Positions 16,221 to 23,858 of a DNA stretch of 64,000 nt are shown here, piece after piece. How positions within the stretch are numbered: the stretch's first letter is position 1; each line of letters starts with the position of its first letter. This stretch comes from JBQTII01 sp052387905 (GTDB lineage: Bacteria; Actinomycetota; Actinomycetes; Sporichthyales; Sporichthyaceae), in contig JBQTIR010000012.1 of NCBI GenBank assembly GCA_052387905.1, positions 58,179-122,178 on the forward strand. The letters are read 5' to 3'. A program made the translations under genes and the position numbers. Below the pieces are notes generated by a model that was not told the origin of the DNA, ran no database searches, and was given only the letters and a program-made list of their open reading frames with translations.

Positions 16221-17173
16221 GATCGCTTCCCCAGGCCGGACGCGACTGCACACGCGAGAGCGAGGCCCGCGACGCCAACCAGGCGGGACAACCGCACTGC
16301 GCGGGCGATGTCGCCAATCTGGGGTGCCCGCCCGCCCGCGTTGAGCACCGGGCGGGATTCCGTTGCCCCGTCGTAGGAATTGCGTCCACCCAGGCGCACT
16401 CCGAGGGCGCCGGCAGCGGCCGCCTCGCACCAGCCGGCATTCGGACTGGGGTGCGCGCGGCGGTCGGCCCACAACGCGCGGGCGGCAGCGGCCGGGCGGC
16501 CCCCCACCGCAGGGGCCAGCGCCACCGTGACCAGGCCGGTCAACCGGGCAGGTGCCAGGTTGGCGAGGTCGTCGAGCCGGGCCGCGGGCATCCCGAAGCG
16601 GGCGTAGCGCGTGGAGCGGTATCCGACCATCGCGTCCAGGGTGTTGATCGCGCGGTAACCGAGCAGACCCGGGATCCCGGCGAGCGCCCCGGCGAGCAGC
16701 GGGGCGAGCACGGCGTCGGAGGTGTTCTCGGCGAGGGACTCCACCGTGGCCCGGGCGAGCGCGGCCCCGTCCAGGGCGGTGGCGTCGCGGGCGCACAGGT
16801 GGGAGAGGCGGGCGCGCGCCCCCGGCAGATCGTCGGCCCGCAGCAGCGCCGACATCACCGCTCCCTCGCGGGCCAGCGACGCTCCACCGAGCACCGCCCA
16901 GGTCGCGAGCGCGGTGCCGAGCACCCGAGCTGACCCGCGGTCACCGGCCAGACGTTCCAGGGCGACGCCGGCCAGCACCGGGGTACCGACGCACACCGCG
17001 GTGTGAGCGGCGCCCGGGACCCCAGAATCACGCCACCAGCGCCGCTCAAGCGCGGTGGCCGCGCGGCCGAAGCCGGCGACCGGGTGTCCGCGCCGCGGAT
17101 CCGCGAGGACGGCGTCGCCCAGGAAACCCACAGCGAGGCCGAGCGCACGTGCCGTTCCTGCGCCCACCGCCAC
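16217..17173 (-). CDS. cobD: Adenosylcobinamide-phosphate synthase
   Basis: An integral membrane enzyme (CobD/CbiB family) that joins aminopropanol or its phosphate to the f side chain of adenosylcobyric acid. It has 318 residues with several hydrophobic segments and the conserved phrases FLGDAVLADPRRGHPV, ESLAENTSDAVLAPL, YRAINTLDAMVGY and HPSPNAGWCEAAAAGALGVRLGG. The start is GTG 17173; Shine-Dalgarno support is weak. It is the first gene of the cobD-cobQ pair. Its upstream gap of 144 bp is shared divergently with the iron transporter and contains an iron box nearer the transporter side. Confidence 0.93.
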   Translation of the reverse strand: MAVGAGTARALGLAVGFLGDAVLADPRRGHPVAGFGRAATALERRWWRDSGVPGAAHTAVCVGTPVLAGVALERLAGDRGSARVLGTALATWAVLGGASLAREGAVMSALLRADDLPGARARLSHLCARDATALDGAALARATVESLAENTSDAVLAPLLAGALAGIPGLLGYRAINTLDAMVGYRSTRYARFGMPAARLDDLANLAPARLTGLVTVALAPAVGGRPAAAARALWADRRAHPSPNAGWCEAAAAGALGVRLGGRNSYDGATESRPVLNAGGRAPQIGDIARAVRLSRLVGVAGLALACAVASGLGKRS

Positions 17174-17265
17174 TGTCCGCCCTGCTGGTTCGCCTCCGCC
17201 GCGTGCCGTCGCACCGCGCGGCGAGGCTATCCCGCACCAAGGCGTCGACTCCCCATGACCGACAG

Positions 17266-17284
17266 TTAGGTCAGGCTGACCTAC
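17266..17284 (+). promoter_or_regulatory. IdeR/DtxR-type iron box
   Basis: TTAGGTCAGGCTGACCTAC matches the established 19-bp IdeR/DtxR consensus at 16 positions and contains a perfect 8+1+8 palindrome (TAGGTCAG-G-CTGACCTA). It lies 34 bp before the iron transporter start. A TACGCT -10-like hexamer (17282-17287) overlaps its right edge, so iron-loaded repressor would block RNA polymerase. It also lies 93 bp upstream of cobD on the other strand and might touch that promoter. Confidence 0.9.
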
Positions 17285-17317
17285 GCTGGACGCCCGGACG
17301 ACCGAAGGGCCTCACCG

Positions 17318-18391
17318 ATGCGTCGCACCATCCTGTTCGCCACGCTGCTGCTCACCCTCGGAGCCGGCCTGGGCGCCTGCTCGGGTGACTCCCCGACGAC
17401 GTCGGCGTCGACCTCCGGCTCGGCATCCGCGATCAGCAGCGAACCGACGTCAGCTCCCGGCGGCACGCTGCTCATCTACTCCGGTCGCCAGGAGGCGCTG
17501 ATCGCGCCGATCATCGCCGGGTTCGAGGCCGACACCGGGATCGACGTCGACGTGCGCTACGGCGACACCGCCCAGCTCGCCGCCCAGCTGATCGAGGAGG
17601 GCGACCGCACCGACGCCGACGTCTTCTTCTCCCAGGACGGCGGCGCGTTGGGTGCGCTGGACAAACGCGACGCCCTGGCGGCCCTGCCGCAGGCCACCCT
17701 GGACCGGGTGCCCGCGCAGTTCCGGGCCGACGACGGCAGCTGGATCGGCACCTCCGGGCGCTCGCGCGTGATCGTGTACGACCCCTCCCAGCTCACCGAG
17801 GAGCAGGTTCCGGACTCGGTTCTGGACCTCACCGACCCGAAGTGGAAGGGCAAGATCGGCATCGCGCCGACCAACGCCTCCTTCATCTCCTTCGTCACCG
17901 GCATGCGCGTCCTCAAGGGCGAGGACGTCGCCCGGGCGTGGCTTGAGGGGATCAAGGCCAACGAGGCGCAGACCTTCGACAACAACATCGCGGTGCTCAA
18001 TGCGGCCGAGGACGGCCTGATCTCGGTCGGGCTGATCAACCACTACTACTGGTACGAGCAGGTCGCCGAGGAGGGTCTCGACGCGGTGCCGGCGCGGCTG
18101 AAGTTCCTGTCCGGTGGCGACCCCGGGGCACTGATCAACGTCGCCGGAGTCGGCATCCTCAAGGGCAGCGACCAGGCGAGCGCGGCCCAGCGCTTCGTCG
18201 AGTACCTGGTTTCCGACAGCGCCCAGCGGGTGTTCTCGCTGACCCTCAAGGAGTATCCGCTGGTCGACGGCGTCGCCCTGCCGGCTGACCTGCCCGCACT
18301 CGGCACGTTGGACGCGCCCGAGATCAACCTCTCGCAGCTCGACGACATCGAGGCCACGCTCGCGTTGTTCAACGACGTCGGCCTGGTCTAG
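17318..18391 (+). CDS. Ferric iron ABC transporter, substrate-binding lipoprotein
   Basis: The extracytoplasmic Fe3+-binding component of an Fbp/Fut/Sfu-type importer, 357 residues. It has a lipoprotein signal with lipobox LGAC (Cys21), a Ser/Thr-rich tether, then a periplasmic-binding-protein type 2 fold opening LLIYSGRQEALIAPIIAGFE. The Tyr cluster in LINHYYWYEQ near the hinge corresponds to metal-ligand tyrosines of the family. It is the first gene of a three-gene operon with the permease 16 bp downstream and the ATPase. A near-consensus IdeR box upstream predicts repression by iron. Confidence 0.94.
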   Translation: MRRTILFATLLLTLGAGLGACSGDSPTTSASTSGSASAISSEPTSAPGGTLLIYSGRQEALIAPIIAGFEADTGIDVDVRYGDTAQLAAQLIEEGDRTDADVFFSQDGGALGALDKRDALAALPQATLDRVPAQFRADDGSWIGTSGRSRVIVYDPSQLTEEQVPDSVLDLTDPKWKGKIGIAPTNASFISFVTGMRVLKGEDVARAWLEGIKANEAQTFDNNIAVLNAAEDGLISVGLINHYYWYEQVAEEGLDAVPARLKFLSGGDPGALINVAGVGILKGSDQASAAQRFVEYLVSDSAQRVFSLTLKEYPLVDGVALPADLPALGTLDAPEINLSQLDDIEATLALFNDVGLV

Positions 18392-18407
18392 GGCGTCGGC
18401 CGGCCCC

Positions 18408-20030
18408 ATGACCGCCCTCGACGACCGCCCCGCGGCACCCCCCGCGCCGGTTCGGCTCCCGGGACGGCGGCGCCGGGAACGGCTGCCCCTGATCCTGCTG
18501 CTGCCGGCGTTGCTGGCGGCGGTCGTCGCGCTGCTGCCGCTGATCTACCTCGCGGTGCGTTCCACCGAGCGCGGCGCCGGTGAGATGGCCGACGTGCTCT
18601 TCACCGACCGGACGCTGGAACTGACGCTGCGCAGCCTCGGCCTCGCGGTGGCCGTGACGGCGGGCAGCCTGGTCATCGGCATCGGCCTGGCATACCTGGT
18701 CACCCGAACCTCGCTGCCGGGGCGCCGGTTCTGGGCGGTGGTCGCCGCGCTCCCCCTGGCGATGCCGACCTACGTCGCGGCGTTCGCCTGGATCTCGTTG
18801 TTCCCGACCTTCGGCGGCTTCTCCGGATCGCTGCTGGTCCTGACCCTGTGCTGCTACCCGTATGTGTTCCTGCCGGTGGCCGCCGTCCTGGAGTTCACCG
18901 ACCCCAGCCAGGACGAGGTCGCCCGCTCGCTGGGTCAGGGTCCGTGGCGCACCTTCGTCAGTGTGACGCTACGTCAGGTGCGTCCGGCTGCGGCGGCCGG
19001 CGGCCTGCTGGTGATGCTCTACGTCCTCTCGGACTTCGGATCGGTCTCGATCCTGCGCTACGACGTATTCACCCGGGTGATCTTCACCAGCTATCGCGGC
19101 AGTTTCGACCCCACCCCGGCGGCGATCCTGGCCCTGCTCCTGGTCGCCATCACCGTGGTGATCGTGGCGGCCGAAGGCCGGCTGCGCGGGCGTGCCGGGT
19201 ATGCCCGAATCGGCGGGGGTAGTGCACGTCCGCACCCTCCCCTGCACCTCGGGCGCGCGACGGTGCCCGCGCTGGCCGCCGCGATCGGCATTGCCGTTCT
19301 CGCGCTCGGGGTACCCGGTTACGCGCTGATCTACTGGAGCGCCCGCGGCTCCTCGGCCGGCATCGACTGGTCCGAGCTCACCACCGCGGCCGGCCACACC
19401 TTGCTCCTGTCCGGCCTCGGGGCAATGCTGATCATCGTGCTCGCCCTACCGGTGGGGATTCTGGCCGCACGCCACCGCGGGCGGGTCCCCCGCTGGATCG
19501 AGCAGGCCACCTATGCCGGACACGCGCTGCCCGGATTGGTTGTCGCGCTCGCGGTGATCTTCCTGACGGTGCGTTACGCCAACGGCATCTACCAACGCAC
19601 CCCCGGCCTGTTGCTGGCGTACGCGGTGCTGTTCCTGCCCGCGGCAGTCGGCGCGGTGCGGGCCTCGGTCGCGCAGTCCCCGCCGGTCCTGGAGGACATG
19701 GCCCGGGCGCTGGGGCGCAGCCCGCTCGGCGTCCTGCGCAGCGTCACCCTGCCCCTCGCCGCTCCTGGCGTCGCCGCGGGCGCCGCCCTGGTCTTCCTGA
19801 CCTGCATGAAGGAGCTCCCCGCCACGATCCTGCTGCGCCCGACCGGGGTGGACACCCTCGCGACAGAGCTCTGGGGTCAGACCCAGGTCAATGCCTATGC
19901 CGCCGCGGCCCCCTACGCCGCCGCACTGGTGCTGCTCGCGGCAATCCCCACCTTCATCCTCGGGCAGCGGATGCGCGCGCTGGGTGCCGCGTCCGGCCGG
20001 GCCCCCGGCACAATGGCCGACGATGAGTGA
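18408..20030 (+). CDS. Ferric iron ABC transporter, fused permease
   Basis: A 540-residue inner-membrane permease with two tandem binding-protein-dependent transport domains, as in FbpB/SfuB. About twelve transmembrane segments are expected. The EAA-type loops that contact the ATPase are seen twice: EVARSLGQGPWRTF in the first half and DMARALGRSPLGVL in the second. Its last 8 bases overlap the ATPase gene start, so the two are translationally coupled. It belongs to the iron-box-controlled operon. Confidence 0.94.
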   Translation: MTALDDRPAAPPAPVRLPGRRRRERLPLILLLPALLAAVVALLPLIYLAVRSTERGAGEMADVLFTDRTLELTLRSLGLAVAVTAGSLVIGIGLAYLVTRTSLPGRRFWAVVAALPLAMPTYVAAFAWISLFPTFGGFSGSLLVLTLCCYPYVFLPVAAVLEFTDPSQDEVARSLGQGPWRTFVSVTLRQVRPAAAAGGLLVMLYVLSDFGSVSILRYDVFTRVIFTSYRGSFDPTPAAILALLLVAITVVIVAAEGRLRGRAGYARIGGGSARPHPPLHLGRATVPALAAAIGIAVLALGVPGYALIYWSARGSSAGIDWSELTTAAGHTLLLSGLGAMLIIVLALPVGILAARHRGRVPRWIEQATYAGHALPGLVVALAVIFLTVRYANGIYQRTPGLLLAYAVLFLPAAVGAVRASVAQSPPVLEDMARALGRSPLGVLRSVTLPLAAPGVAAGAALVFLTCMKELPATILLRPTGVDTLATELWGQTQVNAYAAAAPYAAALVLLAAIPTFILGQRMRALGAASGRAPGTMADDE

Positions 20031-21186
20031 GATGCGGGTGCGCGCCCTGCGCATGAGTTTCGGGGCGGTCCCGGTGCTGACCGGGCTGGACCTCGACGTC
20101 GCGGAGCACTCGATCACGGCCGTGCTCGGGCCGTCCGGTTGCGGCAAGACGACGCTGCTGCGCCTGATCGCCGGCTTCGGCACGCCGGACGCGGGCGAGA
20201 TTCACCTCGGCACCACCCGCGTCTCCTGGGCCGGCGGCGGGATCCCGCCGGAGCGGCGCAAGGTCGGCATCGTCCCGCAGGAGGGTGCGTTGTTCCCGCA
20301 CCTGAGCGTCGAGCGCAACGTCGCCTTCGGCTTGGCGGGGCGCTCGTGCAGCCGCACCGAGCGCACGACCCGCGTCGGGGACCTGCTCGAACTCGTCGGT
20401 CTGGGCGGCTACCAGACGCGGATGCCGCACGAGCTCTCCGGTGGCCAGCAACAACGCGTCGCCCTGGCCCGCGCGCTGGCGCCCCGCCCCTCGCTGGTCC
20501 TGCTCGATGAGCCCTTCAGCGCCCTGGACTCCGGGCTACGCGGAACTCTGCGTGAGGACGTGCGCAGCGCCCTGCGTGCGGCCGGGGCCACCGCGGTCCT
20601 GGTCACCCACGACCAGACCGAGGCGCTGTCGATGGCGGACTCGGTAGCGGTGATGCGCGCGGGTCAGGTCGTGCAATGCGCGACGCCCGAACAGATCTAC
20701 CGGGCGCCGGCCGACCTCGGAGTCGCGGCGTTCGTGGGCGCGGCGGTGCTGCTTCCGGCCAGGGTCCAGTACGGCTTCGCGACGTGCGTCCTGGGAAATC
20801 TGCAGGTCCGCGATGACGGTGCCTCGGGCTCGGGCGGCGGAGCCGAGGGCACCGTGCTCATCCGGCCCGAGCAGGTCGAGCTCGGGCCCCTCACCTCTGG
20901 GGTGCGGGCGGTCGTCGGGCGGCGGGCCTACCACGGGCACGAGTCGTTGATCCGACTGACCGTCAGTTTCCCCGGCAACGGCAACGGGGCACATGCACCG
21001 GTCGAGATCACCGCCCGGGCGACGGGTGATCGAGTGATCGACGAGGGCGCCGAGGTCGGGATCACCGTGCACGGCCCGGTGGGCTTCTACCCGGCCACCG
21101 GTGACGCCGGGCGGTCCACCGCGCCCGGCTCCGGATCCACTGCCGCAGCCTCGGTCGACGCGCCTGGACCAAGCGCGCGGGCCTGA
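20023..21186 (+). CDS. Ferric iron ABC transporter, ATP-binding protein
   Basis: A 387-residue FbpC-type ATPase that drives iron import. It has Walker A GPSGCGKTT, signature LSGGQQQR, Walker B LVLLDEPFSALD, the H-loop in VTHDQ, and a C-terminal TOBE-like domain (VLIRPEQVELGP). ATG 20023 overlaps the permease end; earlier in-frame codons belong to antisense noise. The C-terminal about 35 residues are low complexity (Ser, Ala, Gly, Pro) and overlap the 3' end of the convergent membrane-protein gene by 100 bp. Confidence 0.94.
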   Translation: MSEMRVRALRMSFGAVPVLTGLDLDVAEHSITAVLGPSGCGKTTLLRLIAGFGTPDAGEIHLGTTRVSWAGGGIPPERRKVGIVPQEGALFPHLSVERNVAFGLAGRSCSRTERTTRVGDLLELVGLGGYQTRMPHELSGGQQQRVALARALAPRPSLVLLDEPFSALDSGLRGTLREDVRSALRAAGATAVLVTHDQTEALSMADSVAVMRAGQVVQCATPEQIYRAPADLGVAAFVGAAVLLPARVQYGFATCVLGNLQVRDDGASGSGGGAEGTVLIRPEQVELGPLTSGVRAVVGRRAYHGHESLIRLTVSFPGNGNGAHAPVEITARATGDRVIDEGAEVGITVHGPVGFYPATGDAGRSTAPGSGSTAAASVDAPGPSARA

Positions 21187-22610
21187 CGTCGCCGCGTCGG
21201 CGACGAAGGAGCCGTTGGCCGTGTCAGGGCCAGCCCCACGGCCGCGACCAGCACCGCGATCCACACCCCGTGCCGGACCCACACCTCGGCGCCGCCCACC
21301 CCGCCGCGGTACGGCGGCAGCAGGAAACGCCAACCCTGATAGAGCGGATTGTTGACCTCGGGGAAGCCGCTGACCCAGGTGATCCGCTCGGCCCAGCCGT
21401 CGATGAGCAGGCTTGCCATCGCGGTCGTACCGGCGGCGCCGAGCAGCGCGGCGCCGATCAGCACCGGGCGCGCGCACCGGGCCAGCCACCACGCGATCAC
21501 CACCACCAGCAGCGGCAGGATGACCACGATCTGTCGGCCCGGGGACCAGAAGCCGGCCATGGTCAACGCGGCGAAGGTCGCCACCAGGTAGCCGGTCACG
21601 GCGGGGGCGAGCAACACGGAGAAGCCGCACGGGCGGCGCACCAGCATCACGGCAACGGCCGGGACGATCAGCAGCCACGCTGGTTGCCACGCGGCGATCC
21701 CCCAGGTGCGCTCCAGGAGCAGCCCGGCCAGACGCTCACTGCGCCCGAGGTAGTCCGGGTTCTCCCCGACCACAGCGAATTCCCCTGCCGTGGCGAAGTG
21801 GTCCCCGGAGGCATAGACCGTCCACCCGCCCCAGATCGCCTGATGCACCACGAGGTAGACCACACCGGCGGCCGCGAAGCTCGCACCGAGCGTGAGGGCG
21901 GCTCGCCGTCCCGCGTACTGCACGCACCAGATCAGTCCGATCACCGCAAGGACCGCCGCGACCGGGGCGTACTTGACGCTCAGCCACGGCAGCGCCATCA
22001 CCGAAACCGCAAAGGCCGCTATCGGAGCCCGCGTCCACGTCCCCGTCATCGCGGCCACCGCGGCCAGCACCGCCAGCGCCGCCGGCATCTCCGGATAGAC
22101 CTGTTGGCTGTAGATCCCCAGCGGCGGCGAGGCGAAGGCCAGTGCGACCACGGCAGTGCCGAGCGGTACCGGGACAGCGAAGCGCGCTGCCGCGACCCAC
22201 AAGGTCAGGGCGGCGGTGAGCCCGGCAAGCACGGCCATCGCGGCCTTGGCGGCGACCACCCCACCGACCCCCATCGGCACCGCGAGCAGCAGTGGCAGGA
22301 GTGGGTCGTGCGGGCTGATCTGCGTGCCGTCGGGGCGTGGCTGGGTCTGCACCGGCAGTTCGGCGTCGTGGAAGTCCTTCCACCGGCGGGCCCCGAGTTC
22401 GTCGGTGATGTTGAGGTCACGGTCCTCGTAGAGCGAGAGTGCGGAGAGCAGATACTGCGGCTCGTCGACCGCGGCCCGGCCACCGAAGGTGGAGCGGACA
22501 TCGATCCCGGCCAGGCCCACGGCGAGGGCGACCAGAAACACCGCGAGCATCCCCGCGGCAAGCGTGCGCCGAGGCGCCCCGCTCACGCGCCGTCGCCGCT
22601 TCGCGCACAT
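21087..22610 (-). CDS. Multi-pass membrane protein, GT-C glycosyltransferase-like
   Basis: A protein of about 507 residues with ten or more hydrophobic helices. The first extracytoplasmic loop after helix 1 carries AAVDEPQYLLSALSLYEDRDL, with adjacent Asp-Glu. This resembles the loop-1 acidic motif of polyprenyl-phosphate-sugar-dependent GT-C glycosyltransferases. No exact family is recognised. ATG 22610 is preferred to an upstream start, because the upstream frame runs through a dispersed repeat. The C-terminus is Pro/Ala/Gly-rich and overlaps the convergent iron ATPase gene by 100 bp. Neighbouring epimerase and flippase-GT2 genes support a role in envelope glycan assembly, by inference. Confidence 0.78.
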   Translation of the reverse strand: MCAKRRRRVSGAPRRTLAAGMLAVFLVALAVGLAGIDVRSTFGGRAAVDEPQYLLSALSLYEDRDLNITDELGARRWKDFHDAELPVQTQPRPDGTQISPHDPLLPLLLAVPMGVGGVVAAKAAMAVLAGLTAALTLWVAAARFAVPVPLGTAVVALAFASPPLGIYSQQVYPEMPAALAVLAAVAAMTGTWTRAPIAAFAVSVMALPWLSVKYAPVAAVLAVIGLIWCVQYAGRRAALTLGASFAAAGVVYLVVHQAIWGGWTVYASGDHFATAGEFAVVGENPDYLGRSERLAGLLLERTWGIAAWQPAWLLIVPAVAVMLVRRPCGFSVLLAPAVTGYLVATFAALTMAGFWSPGRQIVVILPLLVVVIAWWLARCARPVLIGAALLGAAGTTAMASLLIDGWAERITWVSGFPEVNNPLYQGWRFLLPPYRGGVGGAEVWVRHGVWIAVLVAAVGLALTRPTAPSSPTRRRQARALGPGASTEAAAVDPEPGAVDRPASPVAG

Positions 22611-22627
22611 GCTCGCTCGCCGCGGGT

Positions 22628-22665
22628 GACGCGATCGAGCGAGGAACGAGTGAGGAGTGTGAACG
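22628..22665 (-). repeat. Dispersed repeat C, copy 1
   Basis: Read on the minus strand this 38-bp segment contains CTCACTCGTTCCTCGCTCG and matches 41785-41822 at 35 of 38 positions. It lies directly upstream of the membrane-protein start. In other frames it encodes SFLARSR-like peptides, which explains several spurious frames. Its function is unknown. Confidence 0.75.
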
Positions 22666-22719
22666 AGCCACAGGCGCGGAGCCGGCTCGCACACATGGCA
22701 TGCGACTCGCTGCGCCCGC

Positions 22720-23628
22720 TCATGCCGAGACGAGTCCCTGCGCCGGAGCGGACGCGATCTGACGGAGCACCAGATCGTCTAGGTCCGTCACCAGTGTCAG
22801 GCCGGTGAGCTCGTGCAGCCGATTCGTGGCGGCCAGGGTGTTCGGAACCTCGTCCGGGCTCGCGGGTTCCACCCGCACCTGGACGGCGACCCCGAGCGCG
22901 GCGCCCACGGCGCTGGTCATGTCGGCGAGCGAGATCCCCACCCCAGTACCCACGTTGACCGGGCCGGGCACTGCGGCGGCCAGCAGCGCGCACAGAGCCT
23001 GGGCGACCTGGCGGACGTCGGTGACGTCGCGGGTGCGCGCCGGGTCCCCGAGGATCCGCAAGGGCCGCCCAGCCCGGGCTGCCGCGATCCAGGTGGCCAG
23101 GGCCATGTCCTCGCGTTGGCCCTCGCCGGCGACGGTGAACGGCCTGGCGATCACGACCCGCCCGCCGGCCGCGTTGTGCGCCGCGCACAGCGTCTCGGCC
23201 TGGGCCTTGCTGCGGGCATAGCCGCCACGCGGGTTCAGGGCGTCGCTCTCGAGACAGGGCCGCCCGTCCGTGGATCCGCCGTACACCGAGGAGGAGGTCG
23301 CCACGACTACGGGCGTCCGGGTACCGGCGGCGGCAAGCACTGCCCCGACCGCCAGCACGTTGTCGCGGTGCCGGTGCCAGGCGGCGTCGGGCCGCGGATC
23401 GCGCACGCCCGGGCACCCCGCGAGGTGAATGATCCCGTCGGCCGCGCGCAGGGCCGCCGCGGCGGCGGGGTCGGCGCTGAGCAGGTCGGCGCACACCTGC
23501 CGGTGACCGGGCCCCTGCCATGCGGTGCCGGCGCGGTCGATCCCGGTCACCTCGTGCCCGGCGGCAAGCAGCGCCGCGACCGTGGTCCGGCCCAGGAAGC
23601 CCGAGGAACCGGTGACCACGGTCGTCAT
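22720..23628 (-). CDS. NAD-dependent epimerase/dehydratase (extended SDR)
   Basis: A cytoplasmic nucleotide-sugar-modifying enzyme of 302 residues. The N-terminal NAD-binding motif is TGSSGFLGR, and the catalytic Ser/Tyr/Lys set is ATSSSVYG and GGYARSKAQAE. Extended SDRs of this kind act as UDP-glucose 4-epimerases or dTDP-sugar enzymes; the substrate cannot be fixed. ATG 23628 is chosen because GGAGGA lies ideally upstream. It neighbours the GT-C-like protein and, divergently, the flippase-GT2 gene. The shared 230-bp gap carries an iron-box-like palindrome. Confidence 0.9.
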   Translation of the reverse strand: MTTVVTGSSGFLGRTTVAALLAAGHEVTGIDRAGTAWQGPGHRQVCADLLSADPAAAAALRAADGIIHLAGCPGVRDPRPDAAWHRHRDNVLAVGAVLAAAGTRTPVVVATSSSVYGGSTDGRPCLESDALNPRGGYARSKAQAETLCAAHNAAGGRVVIARPFTVAGEGQREDMALATWIAAARAGRPLRILGDPARTRDVTDVRQVAQALCALLAAAVPGPVNVGTGVGISLADMTSAVGAALGVAVQVRVEPASPDEVPNTLAATNRLHELTGLTLVTDLDDLVLRQIASAPAQGLVSA

Positions 23629-23692
23629 CGGTGCTCCTCCTCGGGGTTGCTTCGTAGCGGCCGGACGGCGCACGGGCGGCTTGTACCGTGGC

Positions 23693-23711
23693 TAAGGCTA
23701 GCCTGACCTGG
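23693..23711. promoter_or_regulatory. Weak IdeR-like box
   Basis: TAAGGCTAGCCTGACCTGG matches the IdeR consensus at about 15 of 19 positions and contains the perfect palindrome AGGCTAGCCT (23696-23705). It lies in the divergent gap, 65 bp before the epimerase start and 148 bp before the flippase-GT2 start. It is weaker than the box at 17266, so regulation is a hypothesis only. Confidence 0.45.
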
Positions 23712-23858
23712 GTAAGGGGCCGGGTTGGCACGCCCCTCGAATTGGCACAGCCCGGGAGGTGGCGTCGACGTGAACCCGAACCCCATGGCACGTCGTCCGC
23801 AGTGGTCGCGAAGTGGCCCTTCCACCCGGCATTCCGCGACCACAACGACTGACACGGC

